Shown here: positions 51,400 through 59,737 of the stretch, in pieces
Layout: the number at the start of each line of letters is the position of its first letter
Numbering within the stretch: position 1 is the first letter of the stretch
Assembly (NCBI GenBank): GCA_041946965.1
Contig: JBHGBM010000020.1
Location: 10,210-74,209 of the forward strand
Length of the DNA: 64,000 nt
Source of the DNA: JBHGBM01 sp041946965
Lineage (GTDB): Bacteria > Acidobacteriota > Terriglobia > Bryobacterales > Bryobacteraceae
Reading direction: 5' to 3'
Translations under genes and position numbers: made by a program
The notes under the pieces: generated by a model
What the model was told of the DNA's origin: nothing
What the model saw: only the letters and a program-made list of their open reading frames with translations
Database searches by the model: none

Positions 51400-53375
51400 G
51401 CCATTTGCGCCAGTGCCGGTGCGACGGGCAGCCGCACGGTGAAGGTGCTGCCCTTGCCCGGCTCGCTCTCGACGGAGATGTCGCCGCCGTGCTTGGTGAC
51501 GATGCCGTAAGCGATGGAGAGCCCCAGCCCGGTGCCCTCACCGCGCGACTTGCTGGTGAAGAACGGGTCGAAGACGCGCCCGATCTTTTCGGGCGGAATG
51601 CCGCAGCCGGTATCGGAAATGGAGACTTCCACACCGCCCGCCGCGCTGCGGGTCGCGATGCGTACGGTTCCCTTCTCCTCCATGGCCTGCACCGCGTTGA
51701 TGAGGATGTTCATGAACACCTGCTGCATCTGAGAGCGGTCGGCCATGACTGGTGGAAGATCGGGGGCGCACTCCTCCTCCACGTTCACGTTCAGGAAGAG
51801 AGCCTGCTTCGAGAGCAGCCCGAGCGTGTCCTGCACGATCCGGTTCAAATCCACACGCTCGGGATTGGGATTCGACTGCCGCGAGAATTCCAGCAGGCCC
51901 CGCACGATATTCCGGCAGCGCTGCGATTGACGCACGACCTCCTCCAGGTTCTCGCGGTCGGGATCGCCCTGCGGCTTGTCTTCGAGCGTAAGCGCGGTGA
52001 GTGAGAGGATGGCGCCCAAAGGATTGTTGATTTCGTGGGCCACGCCCGCCGCCAGTTTGCCGACCGAGGCGAGCCGCTCGGATTCGGCCACGCGGTCGTG
52101 CAGCTCGACCACCTTCCTGGACTGTTCGTGTACCTTTTGTTCGAGCGTGCGGCCCCACTCCTCGAGATCGGCCTTCATCTGGCGGAGGCTTTTCAGCATG
52201 GCGCTAAAGGAATCGGCCAGCACCGCCATCTCGCCCTGGCCGCCGGTGGGGATTTCCTGGTCGAAGCGGCCGGCGGCGATGCCGCGGGTGGCGGCCACCA
52301 TCTCGCGGATGGGGCGCGTGATGTTGCCGATCATGTAATAGGTCACCGCGAGGATCAGCAGGAACCCCGTGGTGGCGATGCCGAAAAACGAGAGGATCAC
52401 GCGGTCGCGCAGGGATGCGAAAGCCGTCTCCAGCAGTCCCACGTAGAGCATGCCCACCACCTTGCCGCTGTAGTCGCGGATGGGCTCATAGCCGCTGATG
52501 TACCAGTCGCTGACCACGAACGCGCGGCCGCGCCAGGACTCGCCGCGCCCGAGCACGGCCCGGTTCACCTCCTCGGAGACGCGCGTGCCGAGCGCGCGTT
52601 CTCCCGCGTCGTTCTTTACATTGGTGGAAATGCGCAGGTCGTTTTGGAAAAGGGTGACCGTTCCCGCGTCGCGGTTCTCATAACGCTCCCCCTTGAAGAC
52701 CATTTCCCAAACGCGGTCCACCAGGCTGAAATTACGGCTGAGCAACACTCCGCCGTAGAGGGCGCCGCCGCCTCGCACGGGAGCGGCGGCGGCGAGCACC
52801 ATGCCGGAAGTCTCCTCGGCGGGGCCCGGCGGCCCGGCTCTGGGCGTCTCGACGGCGCGGAAATGCGCGCGTTCGGCGAACGCCGGATTCTCAGAGGCCA
52901 GGAACGCGGCGGACACGATCTCGGTGGCGGCTGCGGTCTTCCCATCCAGCGCCGCGCGCAACAATATCCACGAAGAGAGGTCGTCGCCGGCGCGCGCGGG
53001 ATTCACGGAGCGCATCACCACCCGTCCGCTTGCGTCCACGAACGTCAGAAAGTCCAGGCCGCCCGTCCGGCGCGTTTCCTCGAGATACGCGAGCAGAGAA
53101 GACCTGTCGTCCGCCTCCTGATAGCGCGTGATGGTGGTCCCGGAGGCCGCGATGCGCACCGCGGTCTCCAGGCTCCTGAGGTGTTCCTCATAGACCGCGC
53201 GCGCCGTGGCAAGAGAGTGGTCCACGGTGCGGCTGGCTTGCAGCATGATCGTGGAGCTGACGATCCACGACCCGACCGACGAGGTCGCCAGCCCTCCGAT
53301 GCCCAGGATGATCAGGTAGGTCCAGATCAGCCTGGAGCGCAGCGAGTACGTGCGGCTGAACGGGTCAATGCGCAT
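51396..53375 (-). CDS. Membrane sensor histidine kinase
   Basis: Histidine kinase of 659 residues. One helix at about 15-40, an extracytoplasmic cache-like domain of about 270 residues with FLTFVDASGRVVMRSVNPAR, a second helix around 320-345, HAMP (IGNITRPIREM), a coiled-coil and the HisKA box GVAHEINNPLGAILSL. HATPase motifs are NILINAVQA, DTGCGIPPE and GTGLGLSIAYGIV. No receiver is fused. It overlaps the hydrogenase large subunit end by 11 bases. Signal unknown; partners are probably the receivers encoded upstream in the operon. Confidence 0.92.
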   Translation of the reverse strand: MRIDPFSRTYSLRSRLIWTYLIILGIGGLATSSVGSWIVSSTIMLQASRTVDHSLATARAVYEEHLRSLETAVRIAASGTTITRYQEADDRSSLLAYLEETRRTGGLDFLTFVDASGRVVMRSVNPARAGDDLSSWILLRAALDGKTAAATEIVSAAFLASENPAFAERAHFRAVETPRAGPPGPAEETSGMVLAAAAPVRGGGALYGGVLLSRNFSLVDRVWEMVFKGERYENRDAGTVTLFQNDLRISTNVKNDAGERALGTRVSEEVNRAVLGRGESWRGRAFVVSDWYISGYEPIRDYSGKVVGMLYVGLLETAFASLRDRVILSFFGIATTGFLLILAVTYYMIGNITRPIREMVAATRGIAAGRFDQEIPTGGQGEMAVLADSFSAMLKSLRQMKADLEEWGRTLEQKVHEQSRKVVELHDRVAESERLASVGKLAAGVAHEINNPLGAILSLTALTLEDKPQGDPDRENLEEVVRQSQRCRNIVRGLLEFSRQSNPNPERVDLNRIVQDTLGLLSKQALFLNVNVEEECAPDLPPVMADRSQMQQVFMNILINAVQAMEEKGTVRIATRSAAGGVEVSISDTGCGIPPEKIGRVFDPFFTSKSRGEGTGLGLSIAYGIVTKHGGDISVESEPGKGSTFTVRLPVAPALAQMA

Positions 53376-54669
53376 CGGCTTTCCGCAGCACGTGCACGGA
53401 GCACGAGATGCACGGGTCGTAGGCGCGCACCACCATTTCCAGTTTGTGGGTAAAGGCGGGCTCGCCGCGGTCGGTGTTCTGCTCCGCGGTATGGCGCAGG
53501 CGGTCTTCCACGCTCGCGGCATTCAGAGCCGTGGGGGTGATCACGTCGGCGGCCGCGATGGCGCCCTGTTCGTCGTACGTGTAGCTGTGGATGAGGAGTC
53601 CGCGCGGTGCTTCGGTGATGGCCGTCCCCGAGCCCGCGCGCGGCCGCACGGGAACGGCCGGCTCCGGCGCAACACCCTCTTCGAGCAGGCGCTCCACAAG
53701 CCGCAGCGCGCCTTCCACGTCAAGCACCAGTTCCACGGCCTGTGCCTTGTTGTTGTCCAGCGGATTGTCGCTGGGAAGCCGGAGGCCGAGCCGTTTCATG
53801 AGGTCCGCGCAGCGGCCGTCGATGATGTCTGCATTGATGGCGAGCCTGGCCAGGGCGCCCACCATGAACGGCCTGCCGCGAAACGTGCTGTGCTTGGCAT
53901 GCGAATGCGGCACGGGCTGTTCATTAGTGAGGGAGCGGTAATCGGCGGCCTTGACGATTTCGCGAGTGCCGTTGTGGACCACGCCAATCTCGTTGCCGCG
54001 GTAGTAGCCGCGCAGCCCGCGGCATCGCAGCGCCGCAAAGGTGGTGGCGGAGCGGCAGATGTTGACTTTCGGCAGTGCCGCCAGCACGTTGAGCGCGGTC
54101 TGGCAATCCTCGACACCCTGCTGAAGGCTGGCGTGCAAAGCCGTGAGTGCCGGGACGCCCGGCAGAATCGTGAATCCCCCGGGCACCACGCTCACCGGAT
54201 GCACGGCGCGTCCCCCGATCACCTCCTGAATCGCGTTGCCGAGCTTCTTCAGCCGGAGCGCGAGCGCGACGGTCCCGGGGTGGTCCGCGGCCATGGCCAA
54301 CGCGCTCGGGTAGCCGAGGTAATCCGGCAACGCGAGCAGGAACACGTGCAGCGCGTGGCTTTCGATGCTCTCGCCGAGGAACAGCAGGTCGCGCAGCGTT
54401 TCGGTCTGCGCGCTCGGGCGAATGCCGAACGCCTGCTCCGTCGCCTTCACGGACGTGATGGTGTGGGCCACCGAACAGATGGCGCAGATGCGCGAAAGGA
54501 TCGGAGCCACGTCCTGCCAGCTTCGGCCCTTGACCAGGCCCTCCAGCAGGCGCGCGCCTTCGAAGACGTCGAAGCGGACGCTCGATACGGATTCGCCGTC
54601 CAGCTCCAGGGTGACGCCGCCGTGGCCTTCCACGCGGGCCAGATGATTCACGGTGATGCGAGCGCTCAT
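53365..54669 (-). CDS. hydA: [NiFe] hydrogenase large subunit, group 3b-type
   Basis: Large subunit of 434 residues. N-terminal Ni ligands are C62 and C65 in RICAICSVAHT and C-terminal ones C420 and C423 in DPCISCSVH. Only eight residues follow His426, which is a very short cleaved peptide. EGHGGVTLELDGESV and the remaining pattern match cytoplasmic group 3b (NADP-linked, sulfhydrogenase-like) enzymes. The gene order beta, diaphorase, small, large (as hydB-G-D-A) supports 3b. Start ATG 54669 overlaps the small subunit TGA (ATGA). Confidence 0.9.
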   Translation of the reverse strand: MSARITVNHLARVEGHGGVTLELDGESVSSVRFDVFEGARLLEGLVKGRSWQDVAPILSRICAICSVAHTITSVKATEQAFGIRPSAQTETLRDLLFLGESIESHALHVFLLALPDYLGYPSALAMAADHPGTVALALRLKKLGNAIQEVIGGRAVHPVSVVPGGFTILPGVPALTALHASLQQGVEDCQTALNVLAALPKVNICRSATTFAALRCRGLRGYYRGNEIGVVHNGTREIVKAADYRSLTNEQPVPHSHAKHSTFRGRPFMVGALARLAINADIIDGRCADLMKRLGLRLPSDNPLDNNKAQAVELVLDVEGALRLVERLLEEGVAPEPAVPVRPRAGSGTAITEAPRGLLIHSYTYDEQGAIAAADVITPTALNAASVEDRLRHTAEQNTDRGEPAFTHKLEMVVRAYDPCISCSVHVLRKADAH

Positions 54670-55412
54670 GAGCGGCCTCCGGCGGGCATGGGAGCGAAGG
54701 TGCGGAGCTTGCGGGCGACCTCCGCGCGCGGGATGCCGCGCTGCTCGAACATGGCCAGCGCGGATGCCAGGTTGACGTCGCTGGCCGGGCCGCGGCATCC
54801 GATGCAAGGCGAGTGAAGCTCCGGGCAGCGCGCGTTGCAGCCCGCCACGGTGAGCGGCCCGCAGCAGACTTCGCCGTTCTCCAGCAGCAGACAGTTGTTC
54901 TCACGCATGCGGCACTCCGCGCACACCGCGTAGCCGGGCGGCGCGGGCGGGTCGCCGTGCAGCAGCATGGAGACGGCCTGCACGAACTCCTCTTTTTCGA
55001 TAGGGCAGCCCGGGATGTTGAGGTCCACCGGGACGACCTCCCGCAGGGCCCGCGCGCGGGAGGCGTCATAGGCCGCGCCGGCTTCGCCGTAGATCTCCTG
55101 TTTCAGCGCGGCGCGGTCGCCGTCCATTGCGGCCACGCCGCCCCACACGGCGCAGGTGCCGAGCGCCACCAGGAGGCCGGAGCGGCCGCGGATTTCGCGC
55201 AGCATGGCTTCATCCCGCGCGGTAACCACGGCGCCGTCCACCAGCGCCACGTCCAGAGGGCCGCTTGCGTGGCCGTTCGAGGCGGCCATGAGGAACTCGC
55301 GGATATCGAGGGCGCCGGCGATATCGAGCAGGCGGTCCTCGCAGTTCAGAATCACAAGTTGATCTCCGGCGCACCCGGTGAGGCCGAAGATGCCGGCGGT
55401 CGGTTTGCTCAT
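54666..55412 (-). CDS. hydD: [NiFe] hydrogenase small subunit, group 3b-type
   Basis: Small subunit of 248 residues carrying FeS clusters that conduct electrons from the NiFe site. LTGCAGDQLV starts the proximal site; LGTCAVWGGV and LNIPGCPIEKEEF are the matched motifs. A C-terminal ferredoxin-like part has CAECRMRENNC, CCGPLTVAGC and CPELHSPCIGCRGP. No signal peptide, so the enzyme is cytoplasmic. Overlaps the large subunit gene. Confidence 0.9.
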   Translation of the reverse strand: MSKPTAGIFGLTGCAGDQLVILNCEDRLLDIAGALDIREFLMAASNGHASGPLDVALVDGAVVTARDEAMLREIRGRSGLLVALGTCAVWGGVAAMDGDRAALKQEIYGEAGAAYDASRARALREVVPVDLNIPGCPIEKEEFVQAVSMLLHGDPPAPPGYAVCAECRMRENNCLLLENGEVCCGPLTVAGCNARCPELHSPCIGCRGPASDVNLASALAMFEQRGIPRAEVARKLRTFAPMPAGGRS

Positions 55413-55424
55413 TGCCGCGCCTCC

Positions 55425-56294
55425 TCAGATCATCTCGGGAAGGTTGATGGCGTCCCAGTAGGTGAAAATGGGACCGTCCAGGCAGGTGTAGCGGTAACCG
55501 ACGCTACAATGCCCGCACTTGCCGATGCCGCACTTCATGCGGCGTTCGAGCGACATGAGAATGTGGTTCTTCGGAAAATTCAGGGCCAGCAGCCGCTGCA
55601 AGACGAACTTGAACACGATGGGGGGTCCGCAGACGGCTGCGTAGGTGCGGACCGGATCGATGGCGACGTAATCGAACAGTTGCGGCAGCAGGCCGAGGCG
55701 GTGCTTCCACGAGCCGGTCGGGTCCGAGTCCACCGTAAGCAGGCACTGCATGTCGGTGCGGTCCGCGAGCGAAAGAAACTCCTCGCGGAAGAGCATATCT
55801 CCCGGAGTCTTGGCGCCGTACATCAGGATGACGTTGTTAAACCGGTCGCGGTTGTCCATGGCGTACCACAACAGCGACCGCAGCGGCGCCATGCCCAGCC
55901 CGCCGGCCACCAGCAGCAGGTCGTGCCCGATGAGGTCGTGCATGGGAAAGCCGTTGCCGTAGGGGCCGCGGATGCCCACCATGTCGTTGGCGTTGAGCCG
56001 GTACAGCGCGTTGGTGACGCGCCCCACCCGGCGCACGCACAGCTCGATGGCGCCGGGGCGCGAAGGCGACGAAGAGATCGAGATGGGCACCTCACCCGAG
56101 CCCGGCACGCTGAGCATGATGAACTGTCCCGGGCGGTGGGAGAACGCGCGCGCCTCGTGTTCGTTCACCAGCCGCAGCGTGAACAGGTAGTTGTTCTCCA
56201 CCATCTTGAGGATGCGCACGATCCTCGCCATTTGCGGGTAGTAAGGATTGGCGCTGAGCACGGGCTGGTAAACGGCTTCAGCGGCTCGCGGCAT
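55425..56294 (-). CDS. hydG: Hydrogenase diaphorase subunit (FAD/NAD(P), [2Fe-2S]), HydG-type
   Basis: Ferredoxin-NADP reductase-like subunit of 289 residues. FAD binding is RPGQFIMLSVPGSGEVPISIS and the NAD(P) site LLVAGGLGMAPLRSL. The [2Fe-2S] cluster is held by CGIGKCGHCSVGYRYTC near residues 250-266. It passes electrons between NAD(P)H and the FeS subunits. Its first codons overlap the beta subunit by 17 bases. Confidence 0.92.
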   Translation of the reverse strand: MPRAAEAVYQPVLSANPYYPQMARIVRILKMVENNYLFTLRLVNEHEARAFSHRPGQFIMLSVPGSGEVPISISSSPSRPGAIELCVRRVGRVTNALYRLNANDMVGIRGPYGNGFPMHDLIGHDLLLVAGGLGMAPLRSLLWYAMDNRDRFNNVILMYGAKTPGDMLFREEFLSLADRTDMQCLLTVDSDPTGSWKHRLGLLPQLFDYVAIDPVRTYAAVCGPPIVFKFVLQRLLALNFPKNHILMSLERRMKCGIGKCGHCSVGYRYTCLDGPIFTYWDAINLPEMI

Positions 56295-57312
56295 ACTGCA
56301 CCCCCCGTAGCTGGTTGATCACGTCGATGATGTCGATCCGCACCGGGCAGGCCTCGATGCAGCGCCCGCAGCCCACGCAACTCGGCCGCCCGTATTCCGC
56401 CACGAAGCCGCGCTGCTTGTGGTAGAAACGGAACTTGATGCGGCTGGCGCGGCCCTTGCGGAAATTCTCGCCGCCCGCCACCTGCGCGTGGTCGAGGAAG
56501 AGGCAGGAGTCCCAGCGGCGGCTGCGCGTCCCGTTGGCAGATCCCAGCTCCACCTCGTCGAAGACGTCGTAACAGTAGCAGGTGGGGCACACCATGCTGC
56601 AACTGCCGCAGGAAAGGCAGCGCTCCCCGAGCTTTTCCCAGATCTCGCTGCTGTACTCCATTTCGAAGATCTCGGGCAGGTCGCGGATTTCGATTTCGAG
56701 ACGGAAGCGCTCGTGCTTCTCGTGGGAGCGCTTCTTGTAGGCGTCGATGTCGTTCTGCGTTACGGGCTGGAACAGCGGTCCGGCGGCCAGCACCATGTCG
56801 TCACCGCGCGCGGTGCCGAGCAACGCGAGGTAGTAGTCGCCCAGGTCGCAGAAGAACAGGTCGAAGCCGCGCTCGACGAAATCGGCGCGCATGGAGCGGC
56901 AGAAGCAATGCTCGTCGGGGGTGCAGTCGATGCCGATGACGGAGATGCTCTTGCGCCGTGCACGGTAATACGGATCGCGATAGCGTCCGCCGAACACGCG
57001 GTCCAGGATGTTGAGCGCGTAGATATCGCAGGCGTGTGCGCCGAACAGCACGATGCGGCGGCCGATGCCGGTGGTGGCGGGCACGTATCCCTCGCCCGCG
57101 CGGTAGCGGAACATGGTCTCGTAGGGCGGCAGGAAGTATTTCTTCAGCGGCAGGATGGTGCGGTGATAGTCCAGCCGCGCCTCCGACCACCGGTTCAGCG
57201 GGCGGAAGACATGCTTGCCGTTCTGCTCCACCGGCGCGTGCACCTCGCCGAACTGCTGGACCACGGAGGCGAACAGGTCCAGCTTCTGCTTGGGAAGCTT
57301 GAGAATCTTCAT
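56278..57312 (-). CDS. hydB: Hydrogenase FeS subunit beta, HydB-type
   Basis: FeS protein of 344 residues with GAHACDIYALNILDRVF and two [4Fe-4S] motifs (CLSCGSCSMVCPTCYC at about 235-250; CVGCGRCIEACPVRI near 313-327). This is the 4Fe-4S dicluster subunit of group 3b sulfhydrogenases. It overlaps the receiver gene upstream (ATGA) and the diaphorase gene downstream. Confidence 0.9.
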   Translation of the reverse strand: MKILKLPKQKLDLFASVVQQFGEVHAPVEQNGKHVFRPLNRWSEARLDYHRTILPLKKYFLPPYETMFRYRAGEGYVPATTGIGRRIVLFGAHACDIYALNILDRVFGGRYRDPYYRARRKSISVIGIDCTPDEHCFCRSMRADFVERGFDLFFCDLGDYYLALLGTARGDDMVLAAGPLFQPVTQNDIDAYKKRSHEKHERFRLEIEIRDLPEIFEMEYSSEIWEKLGERCLSCGSCSMVCPTCYCYDVFDEVELGSANGTRSRRWDSCLFLDHAQVAGGENFRKGRASRIKFRFYHKQRGFVAEYGRPSCVGCGRCIEACPVRIDIIDVINQLRGVQYAASR

Positions 57313-57719
57313 CGCGCGGCCTCCTGTTTCACTTCCAGCAGCGCACGGATCTTCTCCAGCAATTGCGGCGGGTTTACGGGTTTCGGGAGAAAGTCGCGGC
57401 AGCCCATCCAGGAGGCGTCGGGCTGCACGGTGAAGTCCGGCACCACCGAATAGAGTGAGCTCACCAAAATCACCGGCACGCCGCGCAACTCCGGAGTGCG
57501 GCGTATCTCCTGGGCCGCGAAGAGGCCTTCGGTCCTCTCGGTCATGATGATGTCCAGGATGATCACGTCCGGCCGCGCCATCCGGGCGACCTTCAGGCCT
57601 TCCTTGCCGTCCTGCGCTGCCAGCACCTTGAACCCGTTGGACTCCAGGTAAAACGACACGGCTGCAACGAAATCCGTGTCGTCATCCACAATCAGTACGG
57701 TCTTCTCCGGCGGCGTCAT
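57309..57719 (-). CDS. Stand-alone response regulator receiver (136 aa)
   Basis: Single receiver domain. The acidic pair is Asp13/Asp14 region in LIVDDDTD, the phosphoacceptor Asp56 in IILDIIM and Lys113 in FLPKPV. The loop between strands 4 and 5 (SSLYSVVPDFTVQPDAS) is longer than usual and shared in form with the receiver at 58.9 kb. No output domain. ATG 57719 is fixed by GGAGG five bases upstream; it lies inside the end of the upstream kinase gene (38-base overlap). Confidence 0.92.
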   Translation of the reverse strand: MTPPEKTVLIVDDDTDFVAAVSFYLESNGFKVLAAQDGKEGLKVARMARPDVIILDIIMTERTEGLFAAQEIRRTPELRGVPVILVSSLYSVVPDFTVQPDASWMGCRDFLPKPVNPPQLLEKIRALLEVKQEAAR

Positions 57720-58857
57720 TCGCACCTCCGTTCTGTGCCGTCTCCTGGCACCCCAGCAACGTCACGCGAAAGGTGGAGCCCTCGCCGGGCCGGCTCTCCA
57801 CCTCGATGGTTCCTCCCATTTCCGAGACGATTCGCTTGCAGATGGGCAAGCCCAGCCCGGTGCCGGGCGTCTTCTTGGCGTCTTCGCCGGTCACCCGGAA
57901 GAACTCGTCGAAGATCATCGGCTGGTACTTTTCGGGAATGCCGACGCCCGTGTCCCGCACCGCCACGATGACCTGGCCGTCGCGCGTTTCGGCCGACACG
58001 GTGACACTGCCGCCGGGCTTGTTGTACTTGATGGCGTTGGCCACCAGGTTGTCGAAAAGCACGTTCAGGCAGCTCACGCTGCCTTTCACCAGGTAGCGCT
58101 CGCGGGGCATGGAGAGTTCCATCGAAAGGCCCTCCTGCGCCGCCGCCTGCTCATACGTCTGGACGATGTTTGCGATCACCGGCTTCAGGTCGATGACGAT
58201 GCGCTCCCGCGAGAGCGACTGCCCCTCGATCCTGGCGAGCGTCAGCCAATCGCGGATGATCTGCTGTAGTTCCGCGGTGCGCTTGAGGCAGCGATCGAGC
58301 CACTCCCTCCGCTTGGCCTCGGCGTCGGGACCCTCGAGGTATCGCATGGAGTCGAGATACTGGTGGATCGCCACCAGCGGCGTCTGCAACTGGTGGGAGA
58401 CGAAGGTCACAAAACGCCGTCTCAGCATCAGCCGCTCCACCTCGCAGCGCTGAGTTTCCAGCGCGAGCCGCCGGCGCTCGATGCCCCGGTTCACGATCAG
58501 GCGCAGCTCATCAGGCGAGAACGGCTTCGGCAGAAAATCGTACGCGCCCGATTTCATAGCCTCGACGGCGGTGTCGATGGTGGCGTACCCGGTGATAATC
58601 ACCACCACGATTTGCGGATCGATCTCGTGGATGCGCCCGACCACCTCGATCCCGCTCATGCCGGGCATCTTCAGGTCGAGCAGGACCAGCGCGGGGCGCG
58701 AGGCCACGATGCCATCCAGGCCCTGCGCCCCGTCGGCGAACGTGTTGACTTCGAAGCCGGACTTGGTCAGGATCTTTTTGCAGGCGAGACGCATCCCCTC
58801 TTCGTCGTCGATCACGACGATCAGGTCGGGCTTGGGCGCCTCGGCTGCCGCCGTCAT
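57682..58857 (-). CDS. Receiver-histidine kinase hybrid (cytoplasmic)
   Basis: Protein of 391 residues. An N-terminal receiver (Asp17/18, phosphoacceptor Asp61 in VLLDLKMPG, Lys111 in LPKPF) leads to a HisKA domain with His155 in FVSHQLQTPLVAIHQYL. HATPase motifs are NLVANAIKYN, DTGVGIPEKYQ and GTGLGLPICK. No membrane helix, so it probably responds to the receiver or the membrane kinase. Its 3' end overlaps the receiver gene by 38 bases. Confidence 0.92.
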   Translation of the reverse strand: MTAAAEAPKPDLIVVIDDEEGMRLACKKILTKSGFEVNTFADGAQGLDGIVASRPALVLLDLKMPGMSGIEVVGRIHEIDPQIVVVIITGYATIDTAVEAMKSGAYDFLPKPFSPDELRLIVNRGIERRRLALETQRCEVERLMLRRRFVTFVSHQLQTPLVAIHQYLDSMRYLEGPDAEAKRREWLDRCLKRTAELQQIIRDWLTLARIEGQSLSRERIVIDLKPVIANIVQTYEQAAAQEGLSMELSMPRERYLVKGSVSCLNVLFDNLVANAIKYNKPGGSVTVSAETRDGQVIVAVRDTGVGIPEKYQPMIFDEFFRVTGEDAKKTPGTGLGLPICKRIVSEMGGTIEVESRPGEGSTFRVTLLGCQETAQNGGANDAAGEDRTDCG

Positions 58858-58863
58858 GGGCCC

Positions 58864-59274
58864 TCAGGCCGCGGTGGCGCGCCGTGCAACCGCGCGCGTC
58901 ACGATTTCCAGCAACCGGTTCAGATCGACGGGCTTGGCCAGGTACAGGTCGGGCCGGATCAACTCGGCCTCGCAACTCATCGGGAAGCGCTCGTCGGGGC
59001 TTTCTTCGATCGACGACATCATGATGATGGGCACGCCGCGGAACTCGGCATAAGCGTCCTGCCATTTGAGCGCGTGCGTGAGGCTGTAGCCCTCGGTGTC
59101 GCTCTCCATCATGATGTCCAGCAGAATGAGATCCGGCTTGTGCTCGGCGAGTTTCTTCAAGCCTTCCTTGCCGCATTCGGCAAGAACCACCTCGTAGCCA
59201 TGGGTTTCCAACAGAAGTTTGACGGAGGCCCTGACGTCCTCGTCGTCATCGATCACCAATACCTTTGCAGCCAT
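58864..59274 (-). CDS. Stand-alone response regulator receiver (136 aa), second
   Basis: Receiver domain parallel to the one at 57.3 kb: VIDDDED, phosphoacceptor Asp53 in LILLDIMMES, Lys113 in YLAKPVD. It shares the xDTEGxxL segment after the phosphoacceptor and a long strand 4-5 loop (SSIEESPDERFPMSCE). No DNA-binding domain. ATG 59274 is supported by GGGAGGG seven bases upstream. Confidence 0.92.
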   Translation of the reverse strand: MAAKVLVIDDDEDVRASVKLLLETHGYEVVLAECGKEGLKKLAEHKPDLILLDIMMESDTEGYSLTHALKWQDAYAEFRGVPIIMMSSIEESPDERFPMSCEAELIRPDLYLAKPVDLNRLLEIVTRAVARRATAA

Positions 59275-59278
59275 ACCG

Positions 59279-59737
59279 CTACCCTCCCTGGGCGAGCCGC
59301 GAAACCAGCGCCGCCGCCGGTTCCACCGCCGCCCGCACCGAACTGTGCATGCGGCCTCCCACGGTGATGCAGTCGGCCGCTTCCACCGCCACGATGATGA
59401 CTTCGCGCGGCGCATCCAAACCCAGCCGCCGCGCGACCTCCAGCATTTCGAAGATGCCCGTCCCGTGCGGCGCCGTGCCGGGCGCAAACTCGAGCTCTTG
59501 CTCGCGGATGATGCGCAACGCGCCGACCGTCGTCCTTCCCGTCTGGACGGTATCCACCACGATGAGGCGTTCCACGCCGAGCACGTCGTCGAGCAGGTGA
59601 AATCCCGAAACGGAAGAACAGACCGTTTCGACGTCGCGCAGGCGGCGGGCGACCTCGAAGGCGAAGGCGTCGTCCCCGAGGAGTTCGTTGCCGAGCGCCA
59701 GCACGCGCGTTGGCTTACGTTCTGCGGATCCGTCCAT
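59279..59737 (-). CDS. [NiFe] hydrogenase maturation protease (for MvhA)
   Basis: HyaD-family endopeptidase of 152 residues. ALGNELLGDDAFAFEVARRL (14-33) contains the metal-site acidic residue, and LIVVDTVQTGRTTVG matches the second strand. The C-terminal His is in RMHSSV. Only 23 bases of overlap with mvhA at its start, so it is dedicated to that subunit (inference). Confidence 0.86.
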   Translation of the reverse strand: MDGSAERKPTRVLALGNELLGDDAFAFEVARRLRDVETVCSSVSGFHLLDDVLGVERLIVVDTVQTGRTTVGALRIIREQELEFAPGTAPHGTGIFEMLEVARRLGLDAPREVIIVAVEAADCITVGGRMHSSVRAAVEPAAALVSRLAQGG

